This document shows, in pieces, positions 10,776 to 22,607 of a DNA stretch of 64,000 bases. A model generated the notes under the pieces. That model was not told where the DNA came from. It was given only the letters and a program-made list of their open reading frames with translations, and did not search any database. This DNA is from Dryocosmus kuriphilus (Eukaryota > Arthropoda > Insecta > Hymenoptera > Cynipidae), in contig CM076189.1 in assembly GCA_038277395.1 (NCBI GenBank), positions 110,963,267-111,027,266 of the forward strand, read 5' to 3'. Both the position numbers and the translations under genes were made by a program. How positions within the stretch are numbered: position 1 is the first letter of the stretch; each line of letters starts with the position of its first letter.

Positions 10776-11505
10776 ATTTTTCAGCCAAGCTATGTAAAAA
10801 TGAAGAAATTTACGTTTTAGATATAATTTTATTGATTGGTGAGCGCGAGAAGCGTGATGAGAATGCGCCTGACTAGCTGGCAGATTTTTCAGTAACCTTT
10901 AATAACTTTTCACTGACTGTATAGTAATGCATTTTTTGTTTAAAAAGACAGTATTATACGTTTAATAAATAAAGTATGGGTTGCATCACAAAAATGGTTT
11001 CAAGAGAATTTGTAGGTCTTCGGAAGGTGAATAATTCTGCTTCTTGATATTTTCTCGTATCTCGCAAACTTTTGCTGAAAAGTGGATTTTTTTATATGAA
11101 TTAACATATTTCACGAATCACTTAAAGATCGTGCGTGTTTTCGAGAAAATGGTAGGGAGTAAATATGTAGATGTTTCTGATTTGAACAACTATTTTTATT
11201 ATGATTTTTTTTCGTATCTTGCATAGTTTAGCGGAAAATTTGAAATTTTGATTTTTTAATAGAGTTTTCTCGATTAAAACCAAAACCGTGCATTTTAACA
11301 AAAAATGGTTAAAACAAATTTGGTAGATCTTTTTGAGGTGAACAAATTTATTTAGAGCTCTTTTTTTCGTATCTTGAACATTTTCGCCGGAAACCACAGC
11401 TTTTCATTTTTAATAGCGTTTTCTCGATAAAAACAAAAACCGTGTACTTTATGAAAAAACGGTGAAGACAAAATTCGTAGAGTTTTTTAAGATAAATAAT
11501 TTTGG

Positions 11506-11506
<1 letters not shown>

Positions 11507-11536
<30 letters not shown>
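11507..11536. repeat. TA dinucleotide microsatellite
   Basis: About 30 bases of uninterrupted TA repeats inside tandem unit 2; unit 1 has only a short TA run at the homologous place. Confidence 0.9.
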
Positions 11537-11540
<4 letters not shown>

Positions 11541-11600
11541 CTGTATCTCGCATAGTTTAGCCGGAAAATGGATTTTTTGAGTTTGTGAAAACAGTATTAG

Positions 11601-11792
11601 ATGGATAAAACCATAACCGTTGGTCAAAAACCGCTGGTTAACGAACTCGTCCTTACTTTTTGTGCCCTAAAGAAGTATGCCAAAGCGCAATCCAATCCGA
11701 ATTGTCCTTCGAAAGTTATCATGGTAAAAGTCTACAACGACAACGACAACAACAACGACGACAACGACAAAGACAGAGAGACAACAACGTAA
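11601..11792 (+). CDS. Recurring 63-codon frame, unit 2
   Basis: Same protein as at 10459-10650 in the next tandem unit. Its identity reflects recent duplication rather than proven selection. Confidence 0.2.
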   Translation: MDKTITVGQKPLVNELVLTFCALKKYAKAQSNPNCPSKVIMVKVYNDNDNNNDDNDKDRETTT

Positions 11793-11915
11793 AACCTGTT
11801 TTTTCGTATTCAAGGGGTCATGAAACGTCGAGATTTCATGAAATCCGCGAAAGTCAGTTTTCACATAAAAATAATACCTTCTCATTGAGATGAGAATGTA
11901 ATAATAAAAAAATTG

Positions 11916-13036
11916 CATTTTTCAGCCAAACTATGTAAAAAATGAAGAAATTTACGTTTTAGATATAATTTCATTGATTGGTGAGCGCGAGAAGCGTGAT
12001 GAGAATGCGCCTGACTAGCTGGCAGATTTTTCAGTAACTTTTAATAACTTTTCACTGACTGTATAGTAATGTTTTTTTTTGTTTAAAAAGACAGTATTAT
12101 ACGTTTAATAAATAAAGTATGGGTTGCATCACAAAAATGGTTTCAAGAGAATTTGTAGGTCTTCGGAAGGCGAATAATTCTGCTTCTTGATATTTTCTCG
12201 TATCTCGCATACTTTTGCTGAAAAGTGGATTTTTTTATATGAATTAACATATTTCACGAATCACTTAAAGATCACGCGAGTTTTCGAGAAAATGGTAGGG
12301 AGTAAATATGTAGATGTTTCTGATTCGAACAACTATTTTTATTATGATTTTTTTCGTATCTTGCATAGTTTAGCGGAAAATTTGAAATTTTGATTTTTTA
12401 ATAGAGTTTTCTCGATTAAAACCATAGCCGTGCATTTTAACAAAAAATGGTTGAAACAAATTTGGTAGATCTTTTTGAGGTGAACAAATTTATTTAGAGC
12501 TCTTTTATTCGTATCTTGAATATTTTGGCGGGAAACCACAGCTTTTCATTTTTAATAACGTTTTCTCGATTAAAACAAAAACCGTGTACTTTATGAAAAA
12601 ACGGTTAAGACAAAATGCGTAGATTTTTTTAAGATAAATAATTTTGGTTATATATGTATATATTTTTTCTGTATCTCGCATAGTTTAGCCGGAAAATGGA
12701 TTTTTTGAGTTTGTGAAAACAGTTTTAGATGGATAAAACCATAACCGTTGGTCAATAACCGCTGGTTAACGAACTCGTCCTTACTTTTTGCGCCCTTAAG
12801 AAGTATGCCAAAGCGCAATCCAATCCGATTAGTCCTTCGGAAGTTATCGTGGTAACAGTCTACAACGACAACGACGACGACAACAACAACGACGACAACG
12901 ACAACGACAGACAGACACCAATGTAAAACCTGTTTTTTCGGATTCAGGGAGTCATGAAACGTCGAGATTTCATGAAATCCGCGAAAATCAGTTTTCACAT
13001 AAAACTAATACCTTCTCATTCAGATGAGAATGTAAA
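11916..13036 (+). repeat. CATTCTCATC tandem unit 3 (diverged)
   Basis: Third unit, more diverged, with an extended CAACGACGACAAC tract (about 12866-12914). The short reading frame that begins ATGGATAAAACC is here stopped by TAA soon after its start (GGTCAATAACCG). The unit ends at the hairpin TTCTCATTCAGATGAGAATG (about 13014-13034), beyond which the sequence is unrelated. Confidence 0.7.
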
Positions 13037-13676
13037 AAAAAAATTTTCTTAAATTTGGAAAAAATTCCTTAAATCCTTTTTTTACCCATAAACACATTTA
13101 TAATGCACTAAAATACCTAAAAAAATTAGGAAAAAGGATGTTTTTAGCATAGTTAAAACAAATGCATAATTTTTGTTAAGCAATTGACGTTATGTAAGCT
13201 CAAAAGCAAGAAAACCAGTGCGAACCGCAAGTGCGACAGAGCGCGCCGCGCAACTATCAGAGACTTCGAAACGACAGAGTAAAAAAGATCGCAAATTCGA
13301 GCGTGGATTAGCGGGCGAAAGGTCAACCAATCTGTATGATTGTTTTTTTTTCAAAGCACTGGAAATTTGGTCTACCTTAAATTCTCCCACATCGGTGGGT
13401 ATGTTCGATGCACTGGAAGAAAGCTACGCGAAGAGGAAGTGGGCAAAAGATCTTTTTGAAAAGTTTTTCCAACTTTGTACGTTAATAACTTTTTTCCAAT
13501 ACTTCTGAGAGTTAAGTTTCATATAAAATCGATTCAAAAGTAAACTTTTGTGAGGGCAACGATTTTAGTTTCATTGCCGTATGATGATTTGAACGCGAAA
13601 TATTCTCGGTCGAAAATAAAAAAAGTAATCAAATATGGCTGCGAAAAGGTTAATTTAGGAAGTGCGCAAATCTAGG
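13037..13676. other. Spacer between forward array and inverted repeat copy
   Basis: Mostly AT-rich. A 96-codon frame on the plus strand (13218-13508, beginning MRTASATERAAQ) includes a basic stretch and no recognised domain. It has no homologous copy elsewhere in the window and no clear support as a gene. Confidence 0.4.
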
Positions 13677-14990
13677 ATTAAGGTCTTCTTTGAGGACCCT
13701 GTCGAACAAGAAAAAAAAGAAAAAATTGACATGAAATAATTGGGTCATTTCCTAAATGCCCTGGACTAGTTCCCAAGATAACTTTCGAAGGACTAATCGA
13801 ATTGAATTGCGCCTTAGCACACTTCCTTAAGGCGTAAAAAGAAAGGAGGAGTTCGTTAACCAGGGATTTTTGACCAGGGGTTATGGTTTTATCCACAAAA
13901 AAAACTGTTCTTACAAATTCAAAAAATCCATTTTCCGGCTAAACTATGCGAGATAAAAGAAAAAACAGTAGAGATAAAAATTTTTAGTCTCAAAAAAATC
14001 TACAAATCTTTTATTAACTATTTTTTGATAAAATTCACGGTTTTGTTTTAATCTAGCAATCGTTATTAAAAGCAAAGGACCGTGGTCTCTTGACAAAATG
14101 TTCAAGATAGGAAAAAAATGATAATAACTAAAGTCGTTCACCTTAAAAGCTTCTTCAAATTTGCTATCTCTCTTTTTTCAAACCATTGTTTTTGACTTAT
14201 TTGTGAAATATTTTATTAAATATAAAGAAAACCACTTTTCAGCAAAACAACGCAATATATGAGAAAATATTAAGGAGCAGAATTGTTTATCTTGGAAAAA
14301 GCTACAAAATTTATTTATAAGCCTCATCGTTTTAATTTTAAGAATCGAAATCATGCATTGTGAAAATTTAGAAAATCACAAGAAAACTTTACTAGTCTAC
14401 AATGGATTTAAAAAAAATGAATTGTCGCGCGCGAAGCGCGAGTGCCATGATGAGAATATCTTCCTTATGGTCGATAGAGCCTTAAGTAAAATAATTTCTT
14501 TTGTAATTTTTAGTAAAATTCGAATTTAATAATTTTATTAGAAGTAGGTGTTTTGGAAGTTTAAGACACAAGTAACGAAAACCGAGCACGATATGCGAGG
14601 ACCAAAAACACGCATACGCGAAGCGCAAGGTTTAAATATATCGGAGCGCGAAGCTCGATGACCACAAGATAGAGCGCATTAGTTTTATAGTTTTTTTCGT
14701 AACACATGTAGTATTTGTTTTAATTGCGAAAAATTTTATTTAAAGTTAGGATTCAATTTTCCGTCGAGAACAGAAAGGGCTTAAACAAAAAATTTATAAT
14801 TACCTAAATACATTGGTCACTGTTAGATCCTTAATTCAAAAAGTCCATACGTACAAATGTAGGGGCATGTATGAACAAAGAGTGCGTAGCGCGAGGTTTA
14901 TGGCGCATCGAGCGCGAGTTCCAACAGACGCGCTTATACTTCGCGCGTAGCGGGAAAAAGTACATTTTTTGGTTCAAAGTTCGATTCCGG
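13677..14990 (-). repeat. Inverted copy of the CATTCTCATC repeat
   Basis: Read on the minus strand, this repeats the body modules of 62.0-63.5 kb in the same order: GC-palindrome clusters (14425-14445, 14585-14665, 14875-14955), the GATGAGAATA breakpoint motif (about 14450), the CGTATCTTG modules, and the family frame (13896-13678, beginning MDKTITPGQKS). The microsatellite tail is missing. Lies head to head with the array at 8808-13036. Confidence 0.7.
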
Positions 14991-15414
14991 CTGAACTTGT
15001 GGAACAATTTGGATGTTTTTTTCATCAAAACCAGCTCATGAAATTATAGAAAGGTATTTTGATATCAGTTTTCGAAAAGTGTCTCCAGTTTTTTATAAGT
15101 AACCAGATATATGAGGAAAAAATGACAATTTGTTCATTTTAGTCTTATGGCTTCTTGGAAATAGAGTGAAAAGTTTCGCAATCAAATCAGTTTGGTACTA
15201 CAACATTACTAGAAGATTATTCAATAGCGAGCATTATACCAAAAAAATTGTTAATAGGCAAATAACTTGTTAATTGTTGATTTTCACGCTTTCAATTAAT
15301 TTCATATTATTTTTCCTCATATTTTAAGTAATTCATTGCATGACATCATTATGATGGAAAAATTTCGCATTTGAATAGTAATTCACAGGCCCACAAAAAA
15401 AAAGTGGGTAGTGC

Positions 15415-16110
15415 GAGAGATCAGACTATAGTATCTATACGTATTTTGGGGCGCGGAACACGAATCGGACCTAAGTTTTTTCCCAGCACGTCAGGGCTTT
15501 CCCCTAATTGCGGAAAATTCTCTAGAAAATCAGCTTTTCTGGATATGATTCACCTTTGTTATTAAAATCATCCAAAAAAAGATCAGGCATGATATTTTTC
15601 CTTATTTTGGTGCGCAGAATATGAATCTGAGCCTGGTTTCCCCCCAGAACATCGGAATTTTCCACTAGACGTGGAAAATTCTCTTAAAAATCAGCTTTGT
15701 AGGGTATGAAATAACCCTTGTTATTGAAATCGTCTGGAAACAGGTCAAAGCATAATATATTTATATTTCTTAGTTTTTGAATACGAATCTGACATTAGTT
15801 TTCTCGAAACACATCAGAGCTTTTCCCTAGATGCGGATATTTCCCTAGAAAACCAGCTTGTTCGGGCATGAAATTGCGCTTGTTTTTGAAATCATCTGCA
15901 AACAGGTCAGAGTATAATATCTTCATGTATTTTTGTGCGCTGAATAAGAATTTGACCTTGGTTCTTCCTCAATAGGTCAGGATTTTCCCCTAGATTTGAT
16001 AAATTTCCTAGGAACGCTATTCTCACGGGTATAACGTCACCCTTATTACATAGAACATCATACATATAATGTAGCCAAGGCTTAGTAGGAGTCAATCCAA
16101 CCTGAGTTAT
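15415..16110. repeat. Left subterminal 160-bp tandem repeats
   Basis: Four diverged units, each carrying a TTTTGGGGCGCGGAACACGAAT-like segment, spaced at about 15451, 15612, 15777 and 15937 (periods 160-165). They include CCCCAGCACGTCAGGG-like and GGAAAATTCTCTAGAAAATCAGC-like blocks. Subterminal arrays of this kind are typical transposase-binding regions in large-TIR elements; that role is inferred. Confidence 0.75.
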
Positions 16111-16311
16111 TCTTTATTAGCTCAAATTGCTTCAGCAAGATTTATTGAAAGGAGGGGACTAAACCTACTTCAAAGTTTTTTTCTTGTTAATCGTCACACA
16201 GAAAGCACATCTGATCTGCGCCTTTCCACAGGTTTCCATACTAGAATTAGAATGTTATTATATTTTTTTTCTGGTCTTGCGTACACGTTTACCATTGTAA
16301 GATCTATGAAG

Positions 16312-17530
16312 TTGTTTTCTCCTTCTCTTTTTTATCTTACAATCTCTTTTGAACATCCAGCAGAAGTCTGCCATCTTATGCTCATCCCATCGTCCTTGAA
16401 ACCAACGCTCCTCTGTCTTGATATCCTGATGGAACCGCTCTTCCTAATCCTCACTGGAATCTCCGCAGTTACTTGGAAAGTAATCCAAATGTGCATGAAG
16501 AAAAGCAAATTGATATTCATAAAACAACATAGTTTCCTGGAGTTTTCAACCATAGTAGACACTATCTCCCTGTAATTTCCACTTCTGTTATTACCTAGAA
16601 AGTGTTGTGCAACTTTCTTGAAACTGACCCATGGCGACTTTTCAACATCATTCATTATACATATAAATTGGTCATCCTTCATCATGGTGCGAATTTCAGG
16701 ACCATCAAAAATACCTTCTTTCAGTTTATTCTCAGAAATAGCAGCAAATTAAGACCTAAATAAGCAAACATTAACCGTCTTTATCTAGTGCTTTTGCAAA
16801 TTGTTTCATCAATCCGAGCTTTATATGAAGTGGTGGCAGAAGGACTTTTGCAGGATCGAAAAGTGGTTCGTGTATTACATTGTGTGAGCCTGGAAGCAAC
16901 TTCAATATTGGTGTCCAATCAATCGGCTTATAATGATTTTTTCTATCTCTACCATCCCAGAGAACTAAGTAACATGCGAATTTAGTGAAGCCCGATTGTT
17001 GCCCAAGAATCATAGGAAGAATCTTGAGGTCCCCAGAAATCTGCCAGTTATGCTCTTCATACTTAATTTTCTTCAGAAATGCTTCAATATTGACATATCC
17101 TTCTTTCAATACTGTTGAGAGTGCTATTGGTATCGTTGCATATATATTTGTATTATGGAGCAACACTGCCTTCAGACTACGTTTTGTTGAATCTATAAAC
17201 AGCCTCCATTCTTCAGCTCTGTACGAGCTTGTCTTTAGTACATTTATCAAGCCTTTTACATCGATAAAATAAATTAAATCTACATATGAAATGCGGGGCC
17301 CATTTCATTTCTTGAGGTGTCACCTCAAAACCAGAGCAATTTTTATAAACACTTTTGATTTTGTCGGAAAACTTTCTCAAACTGTTCTTCATTTTGTACT
17401 CACCATAAACGTAGAAAAACGATTGGCGCTTGCTATCACATTTGTGGAAAAAATTCGGGAGCACTTCACTGTTCAGCGGAAAATTTAAAGTCTTTTTCGT
17501 TTGATCCATGAGAGTATGAATATCCTGCAC
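16312..17530 (-). pseudogene. Transposase-type protein of the LGQQxGFTK family, decayed
   Basis: Likely the mobility protein of the surrounding transposon. On the minus strand: an N-terminal segment with FYVYGEY and KWAPHFIC (17530-17213); after a frameshift near 17285, SSYRAEEWRLFIDSTKRSLK, ISGDLKILPMILGQQSGFTK, RDRKNHY and LLPPLHIKLGLMKQFAKALDKDG (17250-16771); then EGIFDGPEIR, MNDVEKSPWVSFK and FLGNN (about 16710-16580); and finally, in another frame with one TAG, HLDYFPSNCGD, ERFHQDI and QGRWDE to about 16312. I know this order from many uncharacterised proteins multiplied in arthropod and hydra genomes. The acidic catalytic residues are not defined here. At least two frameshifts and two stops. 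Confidence 0.75.
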
Positions 17531-17775
17531 GTTGGGGATCCTGCGCCGATCGCAGGTGAGTCCACCGTCCTAGGGGTGATAACCCTCATACCTACCTAGG
17601 TCTAAGTATAAGGGCTTTCCGACTCTGACGAGTACATTGCCAACTCGTTGTCGGACACACTACGGCTTCGTGCTCGCAACCCAACGCCCCCTGCAGGGCA
17701 GCGTGCCTGACAACGCTGGAGGCTGTTACCTTAGTGGACGGGAAAACGAGTCATTCTACACATCCCCTTTCAGGA
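17525..17775 (-). mobile_element. Inverted fragment of a LINE 5' region inside the transposon
   Basis: Reverse complement reads ACTTAGACCTAGGTAGGTATG...GGTTATCACCCC...GACTCACCTGCGAT, closely matching 20318-20400 in the 5' region of the LINE. It lies just beyond the N-terminal end of the transposase pseudogene, in the opposite orientation to the LINE at 19.8 kb. Confidence 0.7.
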
Positions 17776-18059
17776 CAGTTGTCATCATCTCCAGCATTCT
17801 CAAAGGTAGCAGATTTAAATAACAATTGTGCTTTTTCAGCTGCAACTGTATCATTGGACATTTACGAGAAACAAGTTTTTCTCTTCGAAGGTTAAGAATA
17901 GTCAGATGTTCTTATCATGCGATCAGAAAATCTGTTCCTTCATTCGGCTCTAAATTTTTTGAGGCTCAAAAGAAAGTTTTCAGGTGCGAAGTTGAATTCA
18001 CTGTAACGTCGTTTTATAAAAAAGAGAACTTTTTGAGGAATTCGTCACAGGCCGACAAG

Positions 18060-18545
18060 ATTTTCAACCCAAAAACCAGCCAAAGCGGATTCTCTAGGAA
18101 ATTTTTCACGTCTATGGGAAAACCTCGATGTGCTGGGGGGAAACCAGTCTCAGGTTCGTATTTTGCGCACCAAGATACATAAAAATATCATACCTGATAT
18201 TTTTCAGATGATTTTAATACCAAGTGTAATTTATTCCCAGAAAAGTTGATTTACTAGAAAATTTTCCACGTCTAGGGGAAAACCCCGATGTGCTGGGGGG
18301 AAAACAGTCACAGATTCGTATTCTGCGCACCAAAATACATAAAAATATCATGCCTGATCTTTTTTAGATGATTTTAATACCAAGGATTAATCATTTCCAG
18401 AAAAGCTGATTTTCTAGGGAACTTTTCACATCTAGGGGAAAACCCTGACGTTCTGGGGAAAAATTGAGGTCAGATTCGTGTTCCGCGCCCAAAAATACGT
18501 ATAGGTACCATGCTTTGATCTCTCGCGCAACCAACTTTTTTTGTG
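18060..18545. repeat. Right subterminal 160-bp tandem repeats
   Basis: Three units, inverted relative to those at 15415-16110, with TTCTGCGCACC-type anchors at about 18161, 18321 and 18481 (period 160). Confidence 0.75.
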
Positions 18546-18558
18546 GGCCTATGTAATT

Positions 18559-19792
18559 AACAACTGTATAAACAAATTTAATTAACAAATGTGGACTTTG
18601 GGTGTGTTTTGAAGAAAAAACACCTTTTTTCTCTCTATACTCATAATAAGCTGACTCGAGGCGATTTGAATACAAGAGATAACTGAACAATAATTTTCAT
18701 AATTGTTATAAACACATATTGTAACAAATAGAAAAAAAGGCTCGAAAAAAGTCTTTTTTTCAGTGGCAATTAAGTTAAAACTTCCGCAACTGCCTCAAAT
18801 TGTTAGTGCATCGATACTAGAAGTTAATGTAATAGTGGAAATTAAACAAAAATATATGCTAATAGACGAATTAATTGTTAGAAGTTCATTTTCTCGCATA
18901 TTTATCATTTCTATATTCCTCTTTCTCATTTTGGGACTAAATGATCCCACAGCGTTAATATGGCGGAGGAATTTCATACAAAAATAAATATTAACAATAA
19001 TATGAACAAAATACATTAACAAATGTGAATTTTGGTTGTTTTTCAGAAAAATTTTTTTTTTTTTTATTCAGTACTTACAGTTGGCCAACATTAGATGGTT
19101 TGAGTACAAGGAATGATTGAACAATACATTTAATCATTTTTATATATAACAAAACGAACTCCTTTTCTGAAAAACACCCAAAACACATTTTTTCATGAAA
19201 CATGTTCATATTGCTGTTAATAATTATTTTAATATGAAATGTCTTCATCATAGTGACGTTATGAGATGAATTAGTCACAAGAAGAGAAAGAATAATATAA
19301 ATATGATGGAAATGTGAGAAAATCAGCTTCTAACAAATAATTTGTCTATTAGAAAATTTTTTTGTTTAATTTTCAGTATCAAATTAACTTTTATTATGGT
19401 TGCACTAACAGATTCAGGCAATTGCGGAAGCTTTTACTCAATTATCGTTGAAACAATACTTTTTTCTGGCCCTTTCCTCTTTTGTTAAAAAATTTGTTTA
19501 TATAACAATTATGAAAATTATTTTCAGTTATCTCTTGTAATCTAAATGCCTCGAGTTAGCTAATCATAAGTAAAGACTGAAAAAAACGGTGCCCTTTTTC
19601 AAAGCACACCGAAAGTGCACATTTGTTAATTAAAATTGGTTTATATTATTGTTAATTATAGTTAAAATACAAACTTTTTCCACCATAGTGATGTCATTCG
19701 AAGAATTACTTATAATATGGGGAGAAATAATATGAAAATAATGAAAATCGCGAAAATTAGCTTTTAACAAATTTTTTTGTTTAATGCTCGCT
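18559..19792. repeat. Central part of the foldback palindrome
   Basis: AT-rich sequence in which 18559-19010 is approximately the reverse complement of 19160-19680. Shared blocks include TTAACAAATGTGGACTTTGGGTG (18580s) against the 19610s, and CTTCCGCAACTGCCTCAAATTGTTAGTGCA-like sequence (18780-18810) against 19400-19430. No gene seen. Confidence 0.65.
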
Positions 19793-20454
19793 ATTGGATA
19801 ATCTTCCTGCTCGGTGGGTTCATGTCACCACTACGCAGTGGGTCCTCAGTTTTCGGATAGAGGAAAGGTCCCTGAGGTTGAACAGCTTCTGAGGTTGACT
19901 GCGAATACAAGAATAAGCAGTCGGGGAAAGCCGATAGGAATCAGTAGTGGGTCTGGTGAACCCACACTGGTAAAAAATAGGTAGACGACGGCCATGATTT
20001 AGTGGGATTCACCCTTTCGGGTCCATACGCATTAGGTGAGGTCTATCAAGCTGAGGCACAGCGAGTATCCACCTAGAAACACTACGCGAACCAAAACTAA
20101 AAATCTTGTAAGGGGAAAATCTTGCTGCCCCATTGGACACCACAGCGATGACACTGCCCGCAAGGGATGTGTGGAATGATTCGCCTGTAGGGTCAACGTA
20201 GTATTGATGCCAGTGTGGCGCACTGCCTTTTAGGGGGACGTTAGGATAAGAGAATGAAACCGTAATGTGCCTGGTGATAAGTTGACACGGTACGTGTCAA
20301 AGTCGAGAAGCTACCATACTTAGACCTAGGGAGGTATGGGGGTTATCACTCCTGGGATGGCGGACTGACCTGCGATAGGAACAGGACCTAACGTGCGGAC
20401 TTTCTTAAAACTATCATGGCTAGCTTCCAAAACTAACAACTACTATAAAATATC

Positions 20455-21377
20455 TTAAGGCGGGAACTCTGAACGCTCGTAGTCGAAATACTGGCAGATT
20501 TAACGAACTCATTGAGATAGCAAGGAGATACGATATTGATATAATAGCACTTCAAGAAACCTGCTGGCCTGGAAAATATGCATCAATCTCTAAGAACAAC
20601 TACACTTTCCACTATGGGGGAGCTAAATGGCGCAAACTGGGGACCGGGTTCCTTATTAATGGGCGAATTTCGTAGGCGGTTATCGATATGCAATTCATTA
20701 ACGACCTGTTATCGTATATTGTACCAAAGGGTAATTTCTGCAAACCAGTGCTAATTAACGTGCACTGCCCTACCGAGGACAAAGCCGAAGATACTTAATA
20801 TCTTTTTTACGAAACGGTCGAACAAATTTTTGACACGTTCTCGAAGTTTGACGCAAAAATAGTATTGGGAGACTTCAACGCGAAAATAGGGAATGAACTG
20901 ATGTATATGCCTACAATAAGGTCAGAAAGCTTGCATGACGTCATTAATGGTAATGGCACTAGAGTAATAAACTTTGCAGCTTCAAAGAACCTCGTTCTAA
21001 AAAGCACATATTTCAAGCATAAAAATATAGATAAGGCCACCTGGACATGACCAGATGGTATCGCTCACAATCAGATTAATCGCGTTTTAATTGACAGAAG
21101 ACGTCATACCAACATTCTCGATAAAAGATCGTACAGAGGAGCGGATTTAAATTCATACCACTTTCCCGTGATAGCGAAAGTAAGATCTAGACTAGTGTTA
21201 AATAAGAAAACTAGCCCTCCAGAGCCAGCAGTACGTTTCAATATAGGTAAGTTTAAAATTCCAACAGAAACATTGAATTATCAAATAAAGATTTATAATA
21301 GTTTCGATGCTCTTCAAAAACAGGGCGATGATAGCGATAATTGTGAGGAGCACCGGAAACCATGTGGGGCAATATGA
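20455..21377 (+). pseudogene. LINE apurinic endonuclease domain
   Basis: Nicks target DNA to prime reverse transcription. Reading across frames: GTLNARSRNTGRF, DIIALQETCWPGKY (catalytic Glu), VLGDFNAKIGNE (catalytic Asp), NQINRVLIDRR and SYHFPVIAKVR. The last block normally contains Ser-Asp-His; here Tyr replaces the Asp. In-frame stops occur near 20673, 20797 and 21048, so the domain is dead. Confidence 0.8.
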
Positions 21378-22590
21378 AAGAGGCAACAAAGGCAGCCGCG
21401 AAAAGTACTATAGGTTTAAAGAAAGTAACCAAAAGCAAACCGTGGTTCGACGAAGAATGCAAACTATGGTTTAGAAAGCGAACGAAGGCCAAAGAAATTA
21501 GTTTACAATATAAGTCCTATCAAACAGATAAGAAGCATCTTGAGATTAGTAAAAACACAAATGGGTTTTACAGATCCAAGGAAAGGGATTGGGAAAAGAA
21601 TAAAATACTAGCAAGAGACACGCATAATAAGCAAAATAACCCGCGTGAGATGTACAGAGGAATCAATTTTATAAGGAATGGCTTTCAAAGTAGAACGGAA
21701 GTAATGAGGCACGAAAATGGCAATCTAGTAGCTGATGCAACAGAAAGACTATGTTTATGGAAAAACTATTTTAATAAGCTATTGAACGTACGCGAAGCCC
21801 CCGCTGAAGTTAATCTCGGTGAAATCCAAACTGCTGAACTACTAATTGACGAGCCTACTGATAAAGAAATAGAAATGGCCATAAAGAAGTTGAAAAATAA
21901 CAAAGCCGCAGGCATTGACGACCTACCGTCAAAGCAGATGAAAAATGGTGACCCTCGTCTCACAAGCCAAATTTGTAAATTAATACGCGCAATCTGGAAA
22001 ACAGAGCGCATACCGGTGGAGCGGAATACCTCTATTATTATACCCATTTTTAAAAAGGGCGGTAAAGCTATGTGTAACAATTGTCGGGGAATTTCACTTG
22101 TGCCTTCGTGCTATAAGATCCTGACCAATGTAATCTTAAGTAGACTAACGCCTTTTGCTGAGGAAACTATTGGGGATTACCAGCGTGGATTCCGCCAAAA
22201 CCGGTCTAAAAGTGCTCAAATTTTTACAATTAGAGAACTGTTAGAAAAGAAATGGGAATTTAATGAAGCAATACATCAGCTACTTATCGACTTCAAAAAG
22301 CTTGTGACTCTATTATACGCGCACGAATGTACTGGATTATGGAGTTCTTGGGTGTACCAAGGAAATTGGTTAGATTTATCGAGGTTTGCTTATGCGGCAG
22401 TAGGGGTAGGATACGCGTAAACGGAAGTTTATCTGATGAGGCGCTTTCGTGCATCCTTTTCAACTTAGTTTTAGAATACGTGTTCAGAGAAGTACAAACG
22501 AATCCGTCCGGTGCTACCCTCAATGGGATAATACAAATTCTGGGATATGCAGATGATCTCGACTTACTCGGGGTGATAGAGAAACGGTAG
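21362..22590 (+). pseudogene. LINE reverse transcriptase domain
   Basis: Catalytic domain copying LINE RNA into DNA. Motifs: NNKAAGIDDLPSKQM, IIIPIFKKG, NCRGISLVPSCYKIL, YQRGFRQNRS, LLIDFKK, then after a frameshift near 22300-22330 LGVPRKLVRFIEV, LSCILFNLVLEYVFREV and GYADDLDLLG (about 22545). The GLRQGD block expected before LSCILFN is missing, which suggests a small deletion near 22440. Confidence 0.85.
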
Positions 22591-22607
22591 CTAAAAATGC
22601 GGAAATC

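Larger units (their letters stand above)
10776..11915 (+). repeat. CATTCTCATC tandem unit 2 (about 1.14 kb)
   Basis: Second full unit, very close in sequence to unit 1. It differs mainly by an expanded TA run (about 11507-11536) and single substitutions. The GAGCGCGAGAAGC motif recurs 1142 bp on, at 11983. High similarity of units 1 and 2 points to recent tandem duplication. Confidence 0.75.
15384..18553 (-). mobile_element. TIR DNA transposon, CA(C/T)AGGCCCACAAAA ends, superfamily not assigned
   Basis: 3170 bp with inverted ends CACAGGCCCACAAAA (15384) and its complement ending TGTGGGCCTATG (18553), flanked by TAATT at 15379-15383 and 18554-18558. The homologous foldback arm (near 19660-19680) lacks the insert, confirming the boundaries. 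Each end is followed by tandem units of about 160 bp in inverted orientation. The interior carries a decayed minus-strand transposase-type gene and an inverted fragment of a LINE 5' region. Confidence 0.8.

Noticed and set aside
10525..12998. Minus-strand frames with long Val runs
   Set aside because: Translations of the CAACGA microsatellite on the opposite strand.
15415..16110. Regularly spaced repeats considered as a CRISPR-like array
   Set aside because: Units are contiguous 160-bp tandem repeats with an inverted partner at 18060-18545, not short repeats with unique spacers.
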